Shown here in pieces: positions 27,701 to 38,900 of a stretch of 64,000 nt of DNA. The notes beneath the pieces are model-generated. The model made no database searches and was not told the origin of the DNA. It was given only the letters and a program-made list of their open reading frames with translations. This DNA is from Rhopalosiphum padi (Eukaryota > Arthropoda > Insecta > Hemiptera > Aphididae), in assembly GCF_020882245.1 (NCBI RefSeq), contig NC_083598.1:36679858-36743857 (forward strand), given 5' to 3'. Position numbers and translations under genes: made by a program. Every line of letters begins with the position of its first letter. Within the stretch, counting starts at the first letter, position 1.

Positions 27701-30033
27701 TAGGACGAACGCCATCGCGGATACGCGTTGGCGAAACTGGTCTCCGCCGCAATGTACACACGTAATAATATTATTATATACAATATTATTGCATTATTAA
27801 AAGTACTCGCGTTGTGCAACGGGCGACGCGTTACAGTGATAATATTACACGGTGCAGCAAAACGGCCGATACCGCCAGCAACCAAATATAATAATATAGG
27901 AAACGCGTCTTACCCCGTCGTATTATTATAACATTACATGATATTAATGATATTATGTTTGATATGTAATACATATAATATATTATATACGTTACACATT
28001 ATACCGGACCTAACCGTGATATCGCTGTATCGGCTTATGATAAAACAAAAACGAAAAAGGGTTATGTATGCACTGCAGCAACACGAACGCGCGACCGCGA
28101 CCCACCCTATTTGAAGACAGTTCGGTACACCTATTATACGTATATGTGTATAAATTATTATAGTTTAGGTACCTACGTGTTTACCACACACACAGGAGCA
28201 AATCAATCAAAACGCGCGGCGTCGATCGATTTATCGATTTGTCCGTGCGTTCGATCTCGTCGACTTTGTGACCAAGTTTACTGGGTGGGAATAGGGGGGG
28301 GCGGGAAATGCCGAGAGATAATTTAATGCTCCGAACGGCGTCAGGGATTTCTTCGAGTAAAGAGAAGGATATATAGAGAGAGAGCTATGGAAATAAAATA
28401 AAATAACCGTCCCAACGAATACTACATATATACGTATATATTGTATAAGTATATGCCTATAATGTATTATTGGATATATACGATACGATATATTATAATA
28501 TATAATATTGTGTATATATTATATATATTATTATAATATACGACGATAACTGCTGGAGGATTTTGTAGCCCGGGCCGGCCTGCACAGATCGGTATCTCGT
28601 CCAGACCGCTAATGACGCCATACGCGCGCGTTTAGATAATCTTATTATATTGTTATAATGCGAGTGTGTGCGTGTGTGTATACGACTAGAAGCACGCACA
28701 CACGGCGTATACCCGACGAATCTTTATTAGCGCCGCCGCCGCCGCCGTCGAGACCACCTACACAACCAACGACGATATATACATATAATACGTGTTATAT
28801 CGTATACACTATACGTAATATATAATAGGACGACCGTGTGTCACCTCCGAGATGGGCAATTAATAATCCGATTTCGATTAATATATATGGGTACCTCGCC
28901 AGCGCGCGCCGATGTCGAGGGGTGCTGCGGTCGTCGTCGTCGCGTCGTCGTTGTCGTTCTCGTTAAAACAAAACGAAAAAAACTTACGCTCAATAATATT
29001 ATTGACGTCGTATTTTGATTGAAAAAAAAATGAAATCCGTTTGTTTATATTATAAATATACGTTATCGGTAGACTACTGAGTAGGCGTAATTAGGGTGTT
29101 TAAGTTAGGTGGTGTGCTAAATAAGGTCCTAACATTTTTTTTGTGTTGGTTATTTATAACGAATGTATTAGAAATTGTACCTAACAAAGTCCACAATAGT
29201 ATGTAAGTTTACATCGCGTATTTAGCCTATACAAATCAAAGTGGGGTTCAAACGATATTGCCCTAATTGATACACCTGATGTAATGTATACAGACTATAG
29301 AGATATAAAAAAAGAGAGCTTTGATATTGACTCGAGATTGAGATTGCTATAGTCTTCAGGGTCTCTTACACAATCTCGACGGTAGCAGCAGCAGCAACAC
29401 AGGCGGCAGTCGCGCGGGCTCCATTCCGCCGCTGCCGACCGGAAACATGCCCAGACGCCGGCACTCTGGCAGCGTGTCAACATACCGCGACGTCTAGTGC
29501 CTAACCCTCTGTACGGCCGCCGTGAACGCCGCCGCGTCTAGCCCACGCGGCCGCCAACTTTAGCCCACATTGTCGCCGCGACGCCGTTTCCAATTTCTTC
29601 TCTCTCCTGCAGCGCCGCCGCCGATGTGTTCTGCTCGCACTACCGCAACTACACGTCGCGTGACCTATCGCTTTAGCCACCGTCGTGACTCGCGCGGTCT
29701 TTCGTCACGACTACACGTATTGTAACAAGAAGACGCACACGACATATACGACGAATGACGATATTATTTTGACAATATTATAATGACAAATATAACGAAA
29801 AAAGTGCGCGACCAAACAACGCGGAACGCGATGTAATGATGTCTACGCGAACAAAATATAATACGATATTCGAGTTCGATACGATCAGGACGTTGATGTA
29901 ATAATATTACGATGCTACATAACTATCATGTACATATATATTTTGTATACAGTCGATGAATTGTATTTAAGAAAGTGTACTCACGTGTGGTTGACGAAAG
30001 GCATACAGAGACTAGCAGGAGGAAATTGAACAT
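697..30033 (-). CDS. spi: Spitz/Keren-family EGF receptor ligand (gene-level entry, five coding exons)
   Basis: The protein is a membrane-tethered TGF-alpha-like ligand. In insects such precursors are cut by a rhomboid protease in the secretory pathway and released to activate the EGF receptor. Exons 30033-29985, 6118-5947, 2778-2717, 1049-905 and 793-697 total 525 nt, exactly 175 codons, with every junction in phase and GT-AG. Residues 1-18 form a signal peptide. Residues 18-22 read ACSSR, the family's palmitoylated N-terminal cysteine context. N37-I-T-F is a conserved glycosylation-like site. The EGF domain spans C45, C54, C60, C73, C75 and C84 with WYCLND and GFMGQRCE. ASIASG (105-110) begins the transmembrane helix (about 105-127), followed by a basic stop-transfer RSKRQRKLK. 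Drosophila Spitz is about 230 residues, so this one is short or its tail continues. Whether it is the spitz or the keren orthologue is not resolved. Confidence 0.93.
905..1049 (-). CDS. spi: spitz-like exon: rhomboid site, transmembrane helix and juxtamembrane tail
   Basis: A 145-nt exon between the acceptor TTTCTACAG and the donor GTCTC|GTAAGT encodes residues 95-142. R-R-Q-V-M-L-E-S precedes A-S-I-A-S-G, the helix-destabilising motif recognised by Rhomboid-1 in Drosophila Spitz. A helix of about 20 residues rich in Val, Leu and Ile follows, then a strongly basic cytosolic stretch R-S-K-R-Q-R-K-L-K. Confidence 0.95.
1050..2716 (-). other. spi: spitz-like intron, 1.67 kb
   Basis: Bounded by the donor GTAAGT at 2716 and the acceptor at 1051-1050. 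It holds (TA)n near 1328-1345, alternating GT/CA runs near 1560-1660, an (AAT)n run near 1786-1806 and a CpG-rich stretch at about 1840-2100. The open frames in it overlap on both strands and have composition-driven peptides, so I do not call them genes. Confidence 0.7.
2717..2778 (-). CDS. spi: spitz-like exon: end of EGF domain
   Basis: This is a 62-nt exon between the acceptor CGTGTTTCAG and the donor TACGA|GTAAGT. It encodes the end of Glu74 through Thr94 plus one base: C-T-D-G-F-M-G-Q-R-C-E-F-K, then a linker ending in G-S-Y-T. The GFMGQRCE string is the invariant last loop of Spitz-type EGF domains. The exon is too short for ordinary ORF finding and was placed by motif and phase. Confidence 0.95.
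2779..5946 (-). other. spi: spitz-like intron, 3.2 kb
   Basis: An AT-rich intron with several (TA)n tracts (3115-3137, 3985-4010), a TATG tetranucleotide run near 3966-3990, a CpG-rich patch at about 4610-5110, and one putative DNA transposon (5165-5668) listed separately. No exon is seen. Confidence 0.65.
5165..5668. mobile_element. putative non-autonomous DNA transposon
   Basis: The left end reads CAGTGGCACAACCAG and continues into AAGGGGAGTGGGGAG. The right end, reverse-complemented, begins CAGTGATATTTCC and contains GAGGGTTTGA. Near the right end, ACACGTTGCCCTAATAAGG and a GGGGAGGGTGTCCGG string resemble repeats I associate with aphid genomes (recollection, not checked). The inside is AT-rich and non-coding. 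No clean target duplication is visible because the flanks are TA-rich. The superfamily is not assigned. Confidence 0.45.
5947..6118 (-). CDS. spi: spitz-like exon: mature N-terminus and most of the EGF domain
   Basis: It lies between the acceptor TGTTACAG and the donor GCGA|GTGAGT. It encodes residues 18-73. It begins with Ala-Cys-Ser-Ser-Arg-Ser-Thr-Pro-Lys-Pro-Arg, closely matching the mature N-terminus of Drosophila Spitz, where that cysteine is palmitoylated. A short Pro/Thr linker and the NITF motif follow, then four of the six EGF cysteines, with AKWYCLNDATCFAI and LYNC. The exon ends inside Glu74, so the EGF domain is split between its fourth and fifth cysteines. Confidence 0.95.
6236..6736. 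mobile_element. hAT-like non-autonomous transposon with 8-bp target duplication
   Basis: The 501-bp element is flanked by a perfect 8-bp direct repeat CACCTATC at 6228-6235 and 6737-6744. Its left end is CAGGGCCAGATTTAAGGG. The right end, reverse-complemented, is CATGACCGGATTTCATTAAGGG, matching the left at 10 of the first 13 positions, followed by a shared AAGGG. An 8-bp duplication and ends starting CA-x-G are typical of hAT elements. The inside is AT-rich, with paired GGCCC/GGACTC-type motifs, and codes for nothing. It lies about 110 bp upstream of the EGF exon of the spitz-like gene. Confidence 0.75.
10443..10461. repeat. (GT)n microsatellite
   Basis: An uninterrupted GT run, followed by a T tract and then TA repeats and GCGCGCG. 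Similar GT/CA runs occur at 8029-8055, 15312-15332, 15630-15646, 16872-16895, 26266-26279 and 31045-31056. Confidence 0.9.
12359..12409. repeat. imperfect hairpin in intron
   Basis: An AT-rich inverted repeat is centred near 12384 on GAGTTAAAAACTC, with arms of about 24 bp (ATTTCGTATTATTTATTGAG against CTCAATAATAAATAATGAAA). One small indel breaks perfect pairing. It may be a relic of a larger palindromic element; no coding or RNA function is evident. Confidence 0.5.
17531..17880. mobile_element. candidate inverted-repeat element
   Basis: The left end is CAGGGTGTAACATATAGACT. The right end, reverse-complemented, is CAAGATGTAACAGGTAAAAC. They match at 10 of the first 12 positions, and both continue into a shared TGAC. 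The inside is A/T-rich, non-coding DNA starting with an A run. An 8-bp target duplication is not evident in the flanks, so this is less secure than the 6236 and 39003 elements. Confidence 0.4.
23735..24018 (-). CDS. Reeler-domain-like coding fragment inside spitz-like intron
   Basis: From a possible acceptor (ATAAG) at 24020-24019 the frame runs from 24017 to about 23750. It starts F-P-D-F-Y-E-V-I-N-A-C and includes IVGTMGALNLQC, then C-S-K-T-A-D-H-M-T-N, FPIQWIPPSG and EITIVVANAF. The order is a G-T-aliphatic strand, a cysteine, A-x-H, an aromatic-W-x-x-P-P turn and a valine-rich strand. This is how I remember the second half of Reeler domains (FRRS1, insect defence proteins Hdd11-like). The N-terminal half, a signal peptide and a clear donor are missing, so it could be one exon of a nested gene, a decayed copy or a chance frame. 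Reeler identity is inferred from memory of the fold pattern. Confidence 0.33.
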
Positions 30034-30131
30034 GGTGAACGTGGCGGCGCGGTGCAGGCTTTGTGACGACCCGCCGCTGCCGCCGCCTTGCCGCCTCACT
30101 GCCTCTTCGGATTCCGCTGTGCGTCTCCGAC
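29985..30131 (-). CDS. spi: spitz-like exon with start codon and signal peptide
   Basis: The exon starts after the acceptor TTTGCTCACAG at 30132. It carries about 98 nt of GC-rich 5' untranslated sequence, then ATG at 30033-30031 in the context CACC-ATG. Sixteen codons follow (M-F-N-F-L-L-L-V-S-V-C-L-S-S-T-T), a typical hydrophobic signal peptide. The exon ends with one base of codon 17 at the donor CAC|GTGAGT. The phase (1 base) fits the next exon exactly, giving His17-Ala-Cys. The upstream acceptor implies at least one further 5' non-coding exon. Confidence 0.88.
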
Positions 30132-33100
30132 CTGTGAGCAAAAACACAAACACATTAATTCATTACACGCCACTCGCGTATTATTATGAAATATTAGTTT
30201 TAATTTGTTGATATTAGATAATAATATAATATTAAATAATAACATCTTATAGTAGGCACAACATACGCGCATATATAACAAATGTAAACTTTCGGGCCAT
30301 CGAAATCGGGGGCTGATGATGGCCGATGGGTATAGACTACAGGTACCTATATAAAATACGATCGCGCGCGCGAAGATATTAATATAATATAATATAATAT
30401 AATAATATTATGGTTCGCGGCGGCCGCCGGCGATGTTTTTAAAAGGTACGTCGAATTAACCGAGTGAAGATAATTGAGGTGCCCGCCGCCACCGTTGCTT
30501 TGGATTACACCACACTTCCTTTTTATGCTCATTGTCAGTGAAAGCATGTATAATATAATATTATTAAACATCATGTTTTTATCGGAAACGTCACGCTCGT
30601 AAATGATTATCACAGTTTGTAAGTACTGATATTAAATTATAAATTATAATATACACCACCGCTGCCGCCGAAAACGTCATCGATACGCATTTTTCTCTCG
30701 GAGGGCCAGCCATACGAAAATGTGAAGGGGGAGGGGCGATTTACTTTTCGTTTATTATTATATTATATTATTGTTTTCTTTCTATCTGCATCGGTGCGGA
30801 GAACAAACGTGAAAACTCGGAGATATTGACCGGACGCACACTAGCGTGATTTCCACGGGTTTTCTGGGTCGGTAACACGACAACGACGTCAACACGCGTC
30901 GTCGTAGTTTATTGTAATATGGGTTATGAGCGCGGCATGGAATCCGGCATGAAATTTGCGCGCGTTCCGGTTTGCCCTCCCGATATATTATACTATCGCG
31001 TTCGGCGGTGTACTGAGAGTGTAAAATAACATATGCGCGCGCGCGTGTGTGTGTAGTGTATAATATCATGTGTCCAACACTATAATACGCGTACCAGCGG
31101 CAGACAGACGGGCACGTGATTACAATCGGGTCATAACAAGTCTACGACCGACGCCGCGCACCACCACCGATCGTGTGCCAACGCTTACATTAAGTCTTCA
31201 CACGGTTTACTAAATACATTATTATTAGGATATATATATCATACTTATTATAATATAGAATTCGATTACTCTCTCCTCTCACCAAAGTTCGATATCGGCG
31301 TGTTCCGCGTCACAACGTTATTATTTCTAATATTCAATTTTAAAATCCATCGATCTTCTTCACGCGCAGTCTAGAACGACAAAACACCGAATGTACTCGC
31401 GATTTTGAAATGATTCATCAACAATAGAGGTCGGGAGAGGAGTCTCCGGGCTGAAGAATCTATAGGAGACATTGAACGGCATACGTCGGGGATAGGTAGT
31501 AGTAAAAAAAACCCAAGTCTACTTCCTTTTGTTTCTTTTTACCCCCACAGCGGCTGTTTGCTGGTTGTTTTGTACGGATTCGTTATATAGAAAAATAACA
31601 TGGTTATAATACGCACATGTACATGTATGTACAGGCACACACATACACACATATAAATACAGTTGTATACACGCGCACACAGACGCACACACAATATCGA
31701 AGATGAAAAATGGTGACGGACGACAGCTGTCTTGCGTGGGAAATTAAATACCTGAGGAAAGGAAGGTTAATTGACCCTGGCCAAAGGTGCAACGAACCCC
31801 CACCACCGCCACGGCAGCTATCACCCAAGCACTACGACATCGCACTGCAATATAATAATAATAATAGGTATAGATAAAATATATAATGAATACACAATAC
31901 CGCGACTACTCGGATAAAAACACTGCGAATGATTATTTGGCAGGTTATTGCGGACCTATCCCCCAGAGTCTGCACACCACTTTAATATGTATACATATAT
32001 ATATAGTCGCATATTGTTCGTCCCACAGACCAAGACAGTCGTGACGACACGGTCCGGTTGACAATTTCAGTAATATAGTAATGGTGCGCCGAGTTCATCT
32101 TTTGCCTGGTGTTTTGTTGCAGTTGTACTTTTTTATATTTTTTTAATAATAATACAGATGTATTTACGAATTCTTTTTATGTATATACATATATTTTTTT
32201 TATATTTATTTATTTTTGGTTCACCATCCGTGACGCTACCGTCGATGGACCTGCCAGTGGCGCAGCAACGGCAGTGGCAGTTCTTGTCCCGCGACCCGTA
32301 CCGGTTATCTCTCATAGTTTGGTTTAAAACGTAGAAACGGCGAGAGAGACAGAACAAACGCAGAAGTCGTATTATATATTCACACAATCTGGCGACAATG
32401 ATGAAACAAAAAGGACCATTTTATTTACAAAAAAATAGTCGAGGTCAATAGTCTTTTTCAAACGTTTAAAAATCGTGCAATTATTTAATTTGGAAATACT
32501 AGCGTTTACATTCGTTTAGCGCACATCACGTACTTATGTACTTATAATATACACACAGTAGAAACATGTCATAAATGAGAACTAATAACTCTCTCGGTTA
32601 TACCATTGATTGGCTGCGTTGGAGGTCCGTTGACCTTGAACCCGTTCCACCGAGAAGTCTTCCTTTAACAGAATTTCCTATTTAATCGCCGTGTCCATTG
32701 TAAAACTGTTTAACGTTGCCATTTTTTTCTTTTTGAAAATATCGCTCTCTCTTCGTAGTAAACTTTACCAATCAATAAGTCATTAAAACATAAAAATGCA
32801 ATAAAATAATACATTGCACCATTATTTATTTTCTCCAGTCGTTACACACTCACACATCTTATATACGGCTATATAATATATATGCACATCCGATTCGATT
32901 GTAAATTCATACACTTGTTCAAACATTTTTAAATTAATATTTATAAAAACAAGAGGAACAGTTTAAACAGCACAAAACCTATTGTCGAAAATGCATTCTA
33001 AATCAAGAGTCCGTAATCGGAAATCGCGAGACTACGTGCTCAGCTGTTGATTAAAGCTCTCATTGTCAAAACATTTTGTGTACCGGATACTTCACATAAA

Positions 33101-34307
33101 ATCTAAGTACAATAGTAACTATAGTATGAATCTTGTCTTGATGAATCATACATGACTGTAGATACCGGACATATTTCATTATTTTTGGTATACTAATAAA
33201 ACTCATTATATTATTATCCATAATATTTAGCATATAATGCCAACAAATAAAAAATAAAATTATTCACGAATTACGATACAAAAATTAGTTTTAAAATAAT
33301 AACGATAAAATTTTATTCGCAACTCTCATTATTCTTTATAACTCGTACATATATATCGCAAATAGTATTGCCAATTGTTTATTATCGTTCCCTTCGTATC
33401 GAACCATTTCATCCGATAAAAATATAATTTCCATTCATACTGTGGTATATTACAATGGATACACAATATCATTACAGCGTTTATTGAACATTTTGAAAAG
33501 ATTAAACCAAGCGTTTACACGCTTAGTTTTTATAAAATTAATTACGATGTTCAGCAGTAATATTATATGTATTTAATTGTAAACTTTCTAAAACTAAAAA
33601 AAGTATACAAAATTCCAGGAATTTCTTATTATGTAATAGTTATTATACATACTTTGAATCTTATACTTTACGTTAAGTTAATTTACACAGGACATATAAG
33701 AGTTTACGACATAATATTATTATGAATAACATGACGCATAAAATGTATAAGGATTTTTCTTAAACATATTAGCAATCAACATGTAATAACTTACTTATTA
33801 TCTTGAACAATTTCGTAATAACCTTGACATATGAAAATGTACGTCAAGTTACACATATATTATATAGTCTTATAACACTATTCAGTTAAACAGATGTGAT
33901 CCATACATTTCGAGTGTACCGACTATATGTTCATAATTAAGCTAGATATCAATAGATCTAATTACGGGGACGCAAAAATACTTTCTCCGCGGGAATAATA
34001 AAATGTCTAGCAATGCGGAAACCAGTCAGTGAATCACGTATGTGTGTGCCAATAAGAATTTTAAAACACCAGAATATTTTTATACAAATGGCTATTGTTT
34101 TAGGCCCTCCAAAAATGAAAAACAACCCTTCTAGTAAAAAAATTTCCGGTCAAATTAGCCCCGTTCACATTAAAGTCGTTATTTGATTTCGGCGGTTCGT
34201 TTATTATTTTCGGTTGACATCATTGTTTTTCCCCTTGGCACAGCATCACCCCATTACTTTATTATACGTGTGCAATATATGTATAATTTATATAGGTGTA
34301 TACACTA

Positions 34308-34345
<38 letters not shown>

Positions 34346-35481
34346 GTAGGTATTAACCAACCGCAGGCGGCTGGTATTTCGCTGATATTGCTTCATATTA
34401 AATATTTCAATGAACGAAATATTATCCAAATCTAATGCAATAAACGATTTCGGTAAAAATACTTTACATTTTATCGAGACGAGAAATATTGATAAAATTG
34501 CAGTTTATAAAAATAAATATGTTATCGGTTATCATGCGTTTTCAATTACTAACGTCGATTAAGGTACTTAAGATGGTTTCTATAACAGTGAATGGAAATA
34601 AAGCCCACACAACGAAATATCTCTGCGAATAATAATAATAATTTAAATAAAAAATGCATATATGAATAAGCAATAACGGTACGTACAATACATATACGTC
34701 GAACAGAAAATGAAAATGCACACATCGGGTCATATTCACACAACAGTACATACACTATCTCCCACTCTTTTCATAATTAATTAAATTAACGGCGGCGTGT
34801 TTATCAAAATAATGTATATTATGTGATTACCTGAATGCCTGGCGAGAAATAAATAAAAGCCAGAATACACCGTAGACCAACAGGAGCCTTGTGGCATATT
34901 ACAATCCGTTTCGTTTTCGATTCGCTCTACCATCGTCGATTTTCGAAATCTTGTCGTCTCGGTTCGGACTTAGGTTTCTCAGCGTCTTTTTCGACGTTCA
35001 GGAATCTAGTCCCGTGATAGAAAGAACGTGTTCTAACATCGTATCAGACGTAATTACATCGTAACGACAAACACGCAAACCTTACGCACTACATCACTGT
35101 ACATACGCCACTGACTGTGTTTTTGAGAATGGTAACACTATGTTTTACTATATTATATAGTATTAGACGACAGTATAATACGACAGTGTATAATATTGAA
35201 ATGCCGGTGAAGTAAAATTGACACAGAGTAAAAATACGCACTACTCACAAAGAACGGTATGATTTCACAAAATTAAACGTAAGAGCAATATAATTCACTC
35301 ACTATAGATAATTACAAAAAGTAAGTTGAAAAATGGTTTAAAAAAAGCAATTAAAAGAAAATTTTTGCGTTTTACAATTCATTAAAAAAACACTAAATCA
35401 CGAGCGGAGACCACCGGCACACGTCTTCCGCAAAAATATACGTTTTCAAGAATAACTCGTTTCGCTCGCACCACGAACTTA
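30132..35481 (-). other. spi: putative 5' intron of the spitz-like gene
   Basis: The acceptor at 30133-30132 requires an upstream exon. The best donor I noticed is GATTCG|GTAAGTTCG with its GT at 35482-35481. Between them are CpG-rich patches at 30420-30500, 30660-31200 and 31280-31500, then AT-rich DNA from 32400 to 34900 with a (TA)n run at about 34312-34342. No coding exon is recognised. Confidence 0.35.
34312..34342. repeat. (TA)n microsatellite
   Basis: About 15 AT/TA units in a row. It is one of many such tracts in the window; others lie at 1328-1345, 3117-3137, 3989-4009 and 15562-15585. Confidence 0.9.
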
Positions 35482-35930
35482 CCGAATCGGGGTTTTCACT
35501 CGGGCGTGAGGTGATAACGATAGAACCCAAATAGACCCGATTACGATGCACATCATATTTTTAATATGATTATTATACCACACATAGAATGTGTTACCGA
35601 CGCACGTGGGTGTGTGTGATAAAAAATTTTTAATAAATGAATAAGTAAATAAATATAATAATAATATCATACACGACACCTGAACCAGATAAGATTACGC
35701 GGACAGAGAGAGACGACGAACGGCCGACCGAGCAACGAACCTTCGACTGACGTGCGTGCGTGTGTGTGTAGTCGTGTGTACAGGAGGGACGGTGCCGCCG
35801 CCGCCGCCACCGCCGTCGACGCCGCCAGCCGTCGGGCCAACCGGCTCACGACCGTCGACGACCGTACCCGAACCGGATACGCACCGCCGGGCCATGCCTC
35901 GTTTTTACTACCCGCACGCCACCGCACTGG
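35482..35930 (-). promoter_or_regulatory. CpG-rich candidate first exon/promoter region of the spitz-like gene
   Basis: On the minus strand, an exact consensus donor GTAAGT follows GATTCG at 35483. About 200 bp further upstream is a dense CGCC/GTCG-rich block (35690-35930) with (GCCGCC)n-like runs. Its open frames on both strands are Arg/Ala/Pro-rich and composition-driven. The layout fits a non-coding first exon with a CpG-rich start region for the minus-strand gene, but no core promoter element is diagnostic. Confidence 0.3.
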
Positions 35931-38900
35931 TGGTTATGATATTATTATATTATTATACATACACACATAAATCAACCCTTCAGGAATGTGCGAATCACCG
36001 GTAAATTATTATTATTATTCAAATATCTTACATAACATAAATTGTATAATCAAATTTGTATGGTATAACAATACACATCCCCGAGACTGTTTACTCTCGA
36101 CTGCAATGAGCGGCGTGTCAAATTGTATCGGAATATAATAAGTTACCCATAATATATTTTACATATATCGTAGCTAGTTCGATTTAAAAAAAAAAAATTA
36201 CGATGTTTACGTTGTACTTAAACGATACAATACAGTGTTCATTAAGTTTAGTATTTTTTATAGACATAGAAAATAATATAGGTTAGTAGTTTTAAATAAA
36301 TATATATTTTTTTTTGTATTCTAAATTTAAACGAAAATCATAACTTTATTCGCAATTACATGTCTTCAATATATTTTATAGAATGTTTATTTTGTATAAT
36401 ATGACATCATATTTGTGGAGCGTGAAGAAAAAACGATATAAATCTTTGCATAATAATATACATAATTATCACATTCTATTTATTACTAATAAAAAACTAA
36501 TACACTAAAAATAACTAGGTATAATTTAAAACAAAAGTAACTCGTTAGCCATTAAGAAACTCAATTAAAATTGACTTAATTTTTTAACTGGATAATGTCC
36601 CCGCCCAGTGTATACTTAAACGAGTATAATCTATACTAAAAAAAATAATATGATAACAAATCGTTTCGTTTCATAGATATAGAGGCACGAGCGCGCCCAG
36701 TAAACAACGATTAGTCGCATCAAGTTTTACTAAAACATAATTAATAACTGTTGTCATTACTCATTACATGTACGATAAAATTAAAATCGTTTTATATGTG
36801 TTTTAATCAATTTATTATAAGTACATGAAAAAAATAAAAACACGAAACAGCACTAAAGAAATCGTGTAAAAATTAAATACGGAATTCGATTACAATCGTC
36901 CGCCGACGGCCTGGCGCGGCGGCTAACGATTAACTTGTTTAGACCAGTAATGACGAGATAATCCTCGATAAACGTTATATAAGTAGTTATTACTACTTAG
37001 TACTTACTAGGATGGGTGACCGTCTAGGATTTTTTATCTGATACTGTGCCTTCTATCATATACTAATATATTAACTAATTATAACAGTTTACTGTTTACA
37101 GTTGATAAATATTAATTAAACAGATGTTCTAAATTGGTAATTATTTAAAACCGTTGAAAACAAATAGCTAGCACAAATACATGGTTACACAAATTATCGA
37201 TAATTATGTGTCAAATGTTTAATATTTTAAACTGTTAACTCCTACAATAATGAATAATATGTTACAGATATATTTAAACGAATATGACTGACCATACGCA
37301 AAAAAATTATAATAATTGTTGTTTTTAATGTTTTATAACTAATAAAATAAATAAAATCACCTATTTTATCGCCATCCATGTGTTTTAAATTTATGTGCAT
37401 GTCAATCGTTAACACTTTAATATCACACATTACACTTATAATTTACGTCTGAGAATCACGATAAATAATACGAATCATAGAAAGAAACATTCGTAACTGT
37501 TGTTAATCGGAAACTGAACTGATATCTCTTTTTTAAGAATTTCCCCAAACGTCCTGCGCATTTTGACATCCCACCACACACGATTTATATGATTCAATAG
37601 AAGAAGAAAAAAATAAACAAATATGCGACCCAAGACCTCGACCATAGTTTGTGGGTTTCGTAAAAAAACTTCCTTCACAGCTTGACCACCACATTCATCC
37701 CTAATGACATGCGGTAAATCTATATACTTATACCAGCGACGAAACTATTTGCAAATAATAACTTATGTAATAATATTTATCAGTCTATTATAATAATTCC
37801 AGGAATTCGGCATATAAAAAATTTAAATTAAGTACTCAACACAGTAGTGATGCAATTGAAAATAAATAATCCTATTTGGTCTTTCGTCCGGAATATACGA
37901 TCGTATGTTTAAATTACTTAAATAGAAGTCAATGACGACAATAACAATATATACTATATAGAGTACAAATGTTATTATATTACATAAAAAAGGTACATTA
38001 TTCCACAATAACATGTCATCATTTTCTCTTTCAAAAATTACCCATGGAGATATTTATATGACACTTTAAAAATAATCCAAACATCTCTCTGTTGTCAATA
38101 ATATTATATAAGAGGTATTTTGCACCCCCGCACATTATTTATGTTCAAATTAAAAAATCCTATACTGTTATACCTACTTACTGTATTGATAATAATAAAA
38201 AGCAGAAATACTTCTTACCATTATTGTTAATATTTTTTTTGTGCTCAAGCCCCATGTCAATAATACCGTTTCGTGTCCACGATCTAATGATCCGGACACA
38301 GCATCTGCTTTTATTTCTATCGTCTGGACACGCATCAAATGAAATTGGACTATTATACAAATCTCGTACACGCGGCAATATTATTAAATACCAGTGTTCA
38401 CTCTAGTGAGTAGTTTCATCGATTATTGTGTCTGCAGTCTCGTATAATATTATGTACTCGTTTGTAATAAGGCACCATGTGTGATTATTGAAACATAACG
38501 AAATTTCATGTATGAACGAGCTCGTGGTTAAAGCAAAGCAAATTAATATTTCTGACTCATAGTAGCACGATTGTATATTATATGTACAATATTTTATCAA
38601 ATTCAATCGTTTTATCATAACATACTCTTGATTAATATACAATGTATTATATATCCAACACAAATGTTTATAGTTTATTAGGTACATATTTTCTATTAAG
38701 TTTATACAATGCTATAATAAATTACTTTAAAAAAAAAATAATTACACATGCATATAATTAAATAGATTGTAATTTCAGTTTTATATATACATTATACACA
38801 TATAGGTAAACCACAGAAAATTATTGATTATTATGATTTCTAACATTCCACAACATTAATCTAGAATACCAACAATATTTAATTAAAACTAAATACGTGG

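Larger units (their letters stand above)
6119..29984 (-). other. spi: giant first coding intron of the spitz-like gene (23.9 kb)
   Basis: It separates the signal-peptide exon from the EGF exon. Strongly CpG-rich patches (about 9750-11550, 14790-15950, 16780-17310, 20980-21450, 22060-22650, 24240-25180, 25330-26330, 27540-27900, 28540-28980, 29330-29720) alternate with near-pure AT DNA (7440-9060, 11800-12900, 17460-20400, 26360-27400). Large introns of developmental ligands often hold enhancers, and these CpG-rich patches are the places to look. Embedded items are listed separately: a hAT-like element, a second inverted-repeat element and a Reeler-like frame. No other exon is supported. Confidence 0.7.

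Noticed and set aside
34801..34980. Minus-strand frame containing CNMPQGSCWSTVYSGF, reminiscent of the PQGS motif of LINE reverse transcriptases
   Set aside because: Only the PQGS string fits. The following LSP/LGP and the YADD region are absent, and the frame is short. It may be a tiny LINE scrap, but this cannot be supported by sequence alone.
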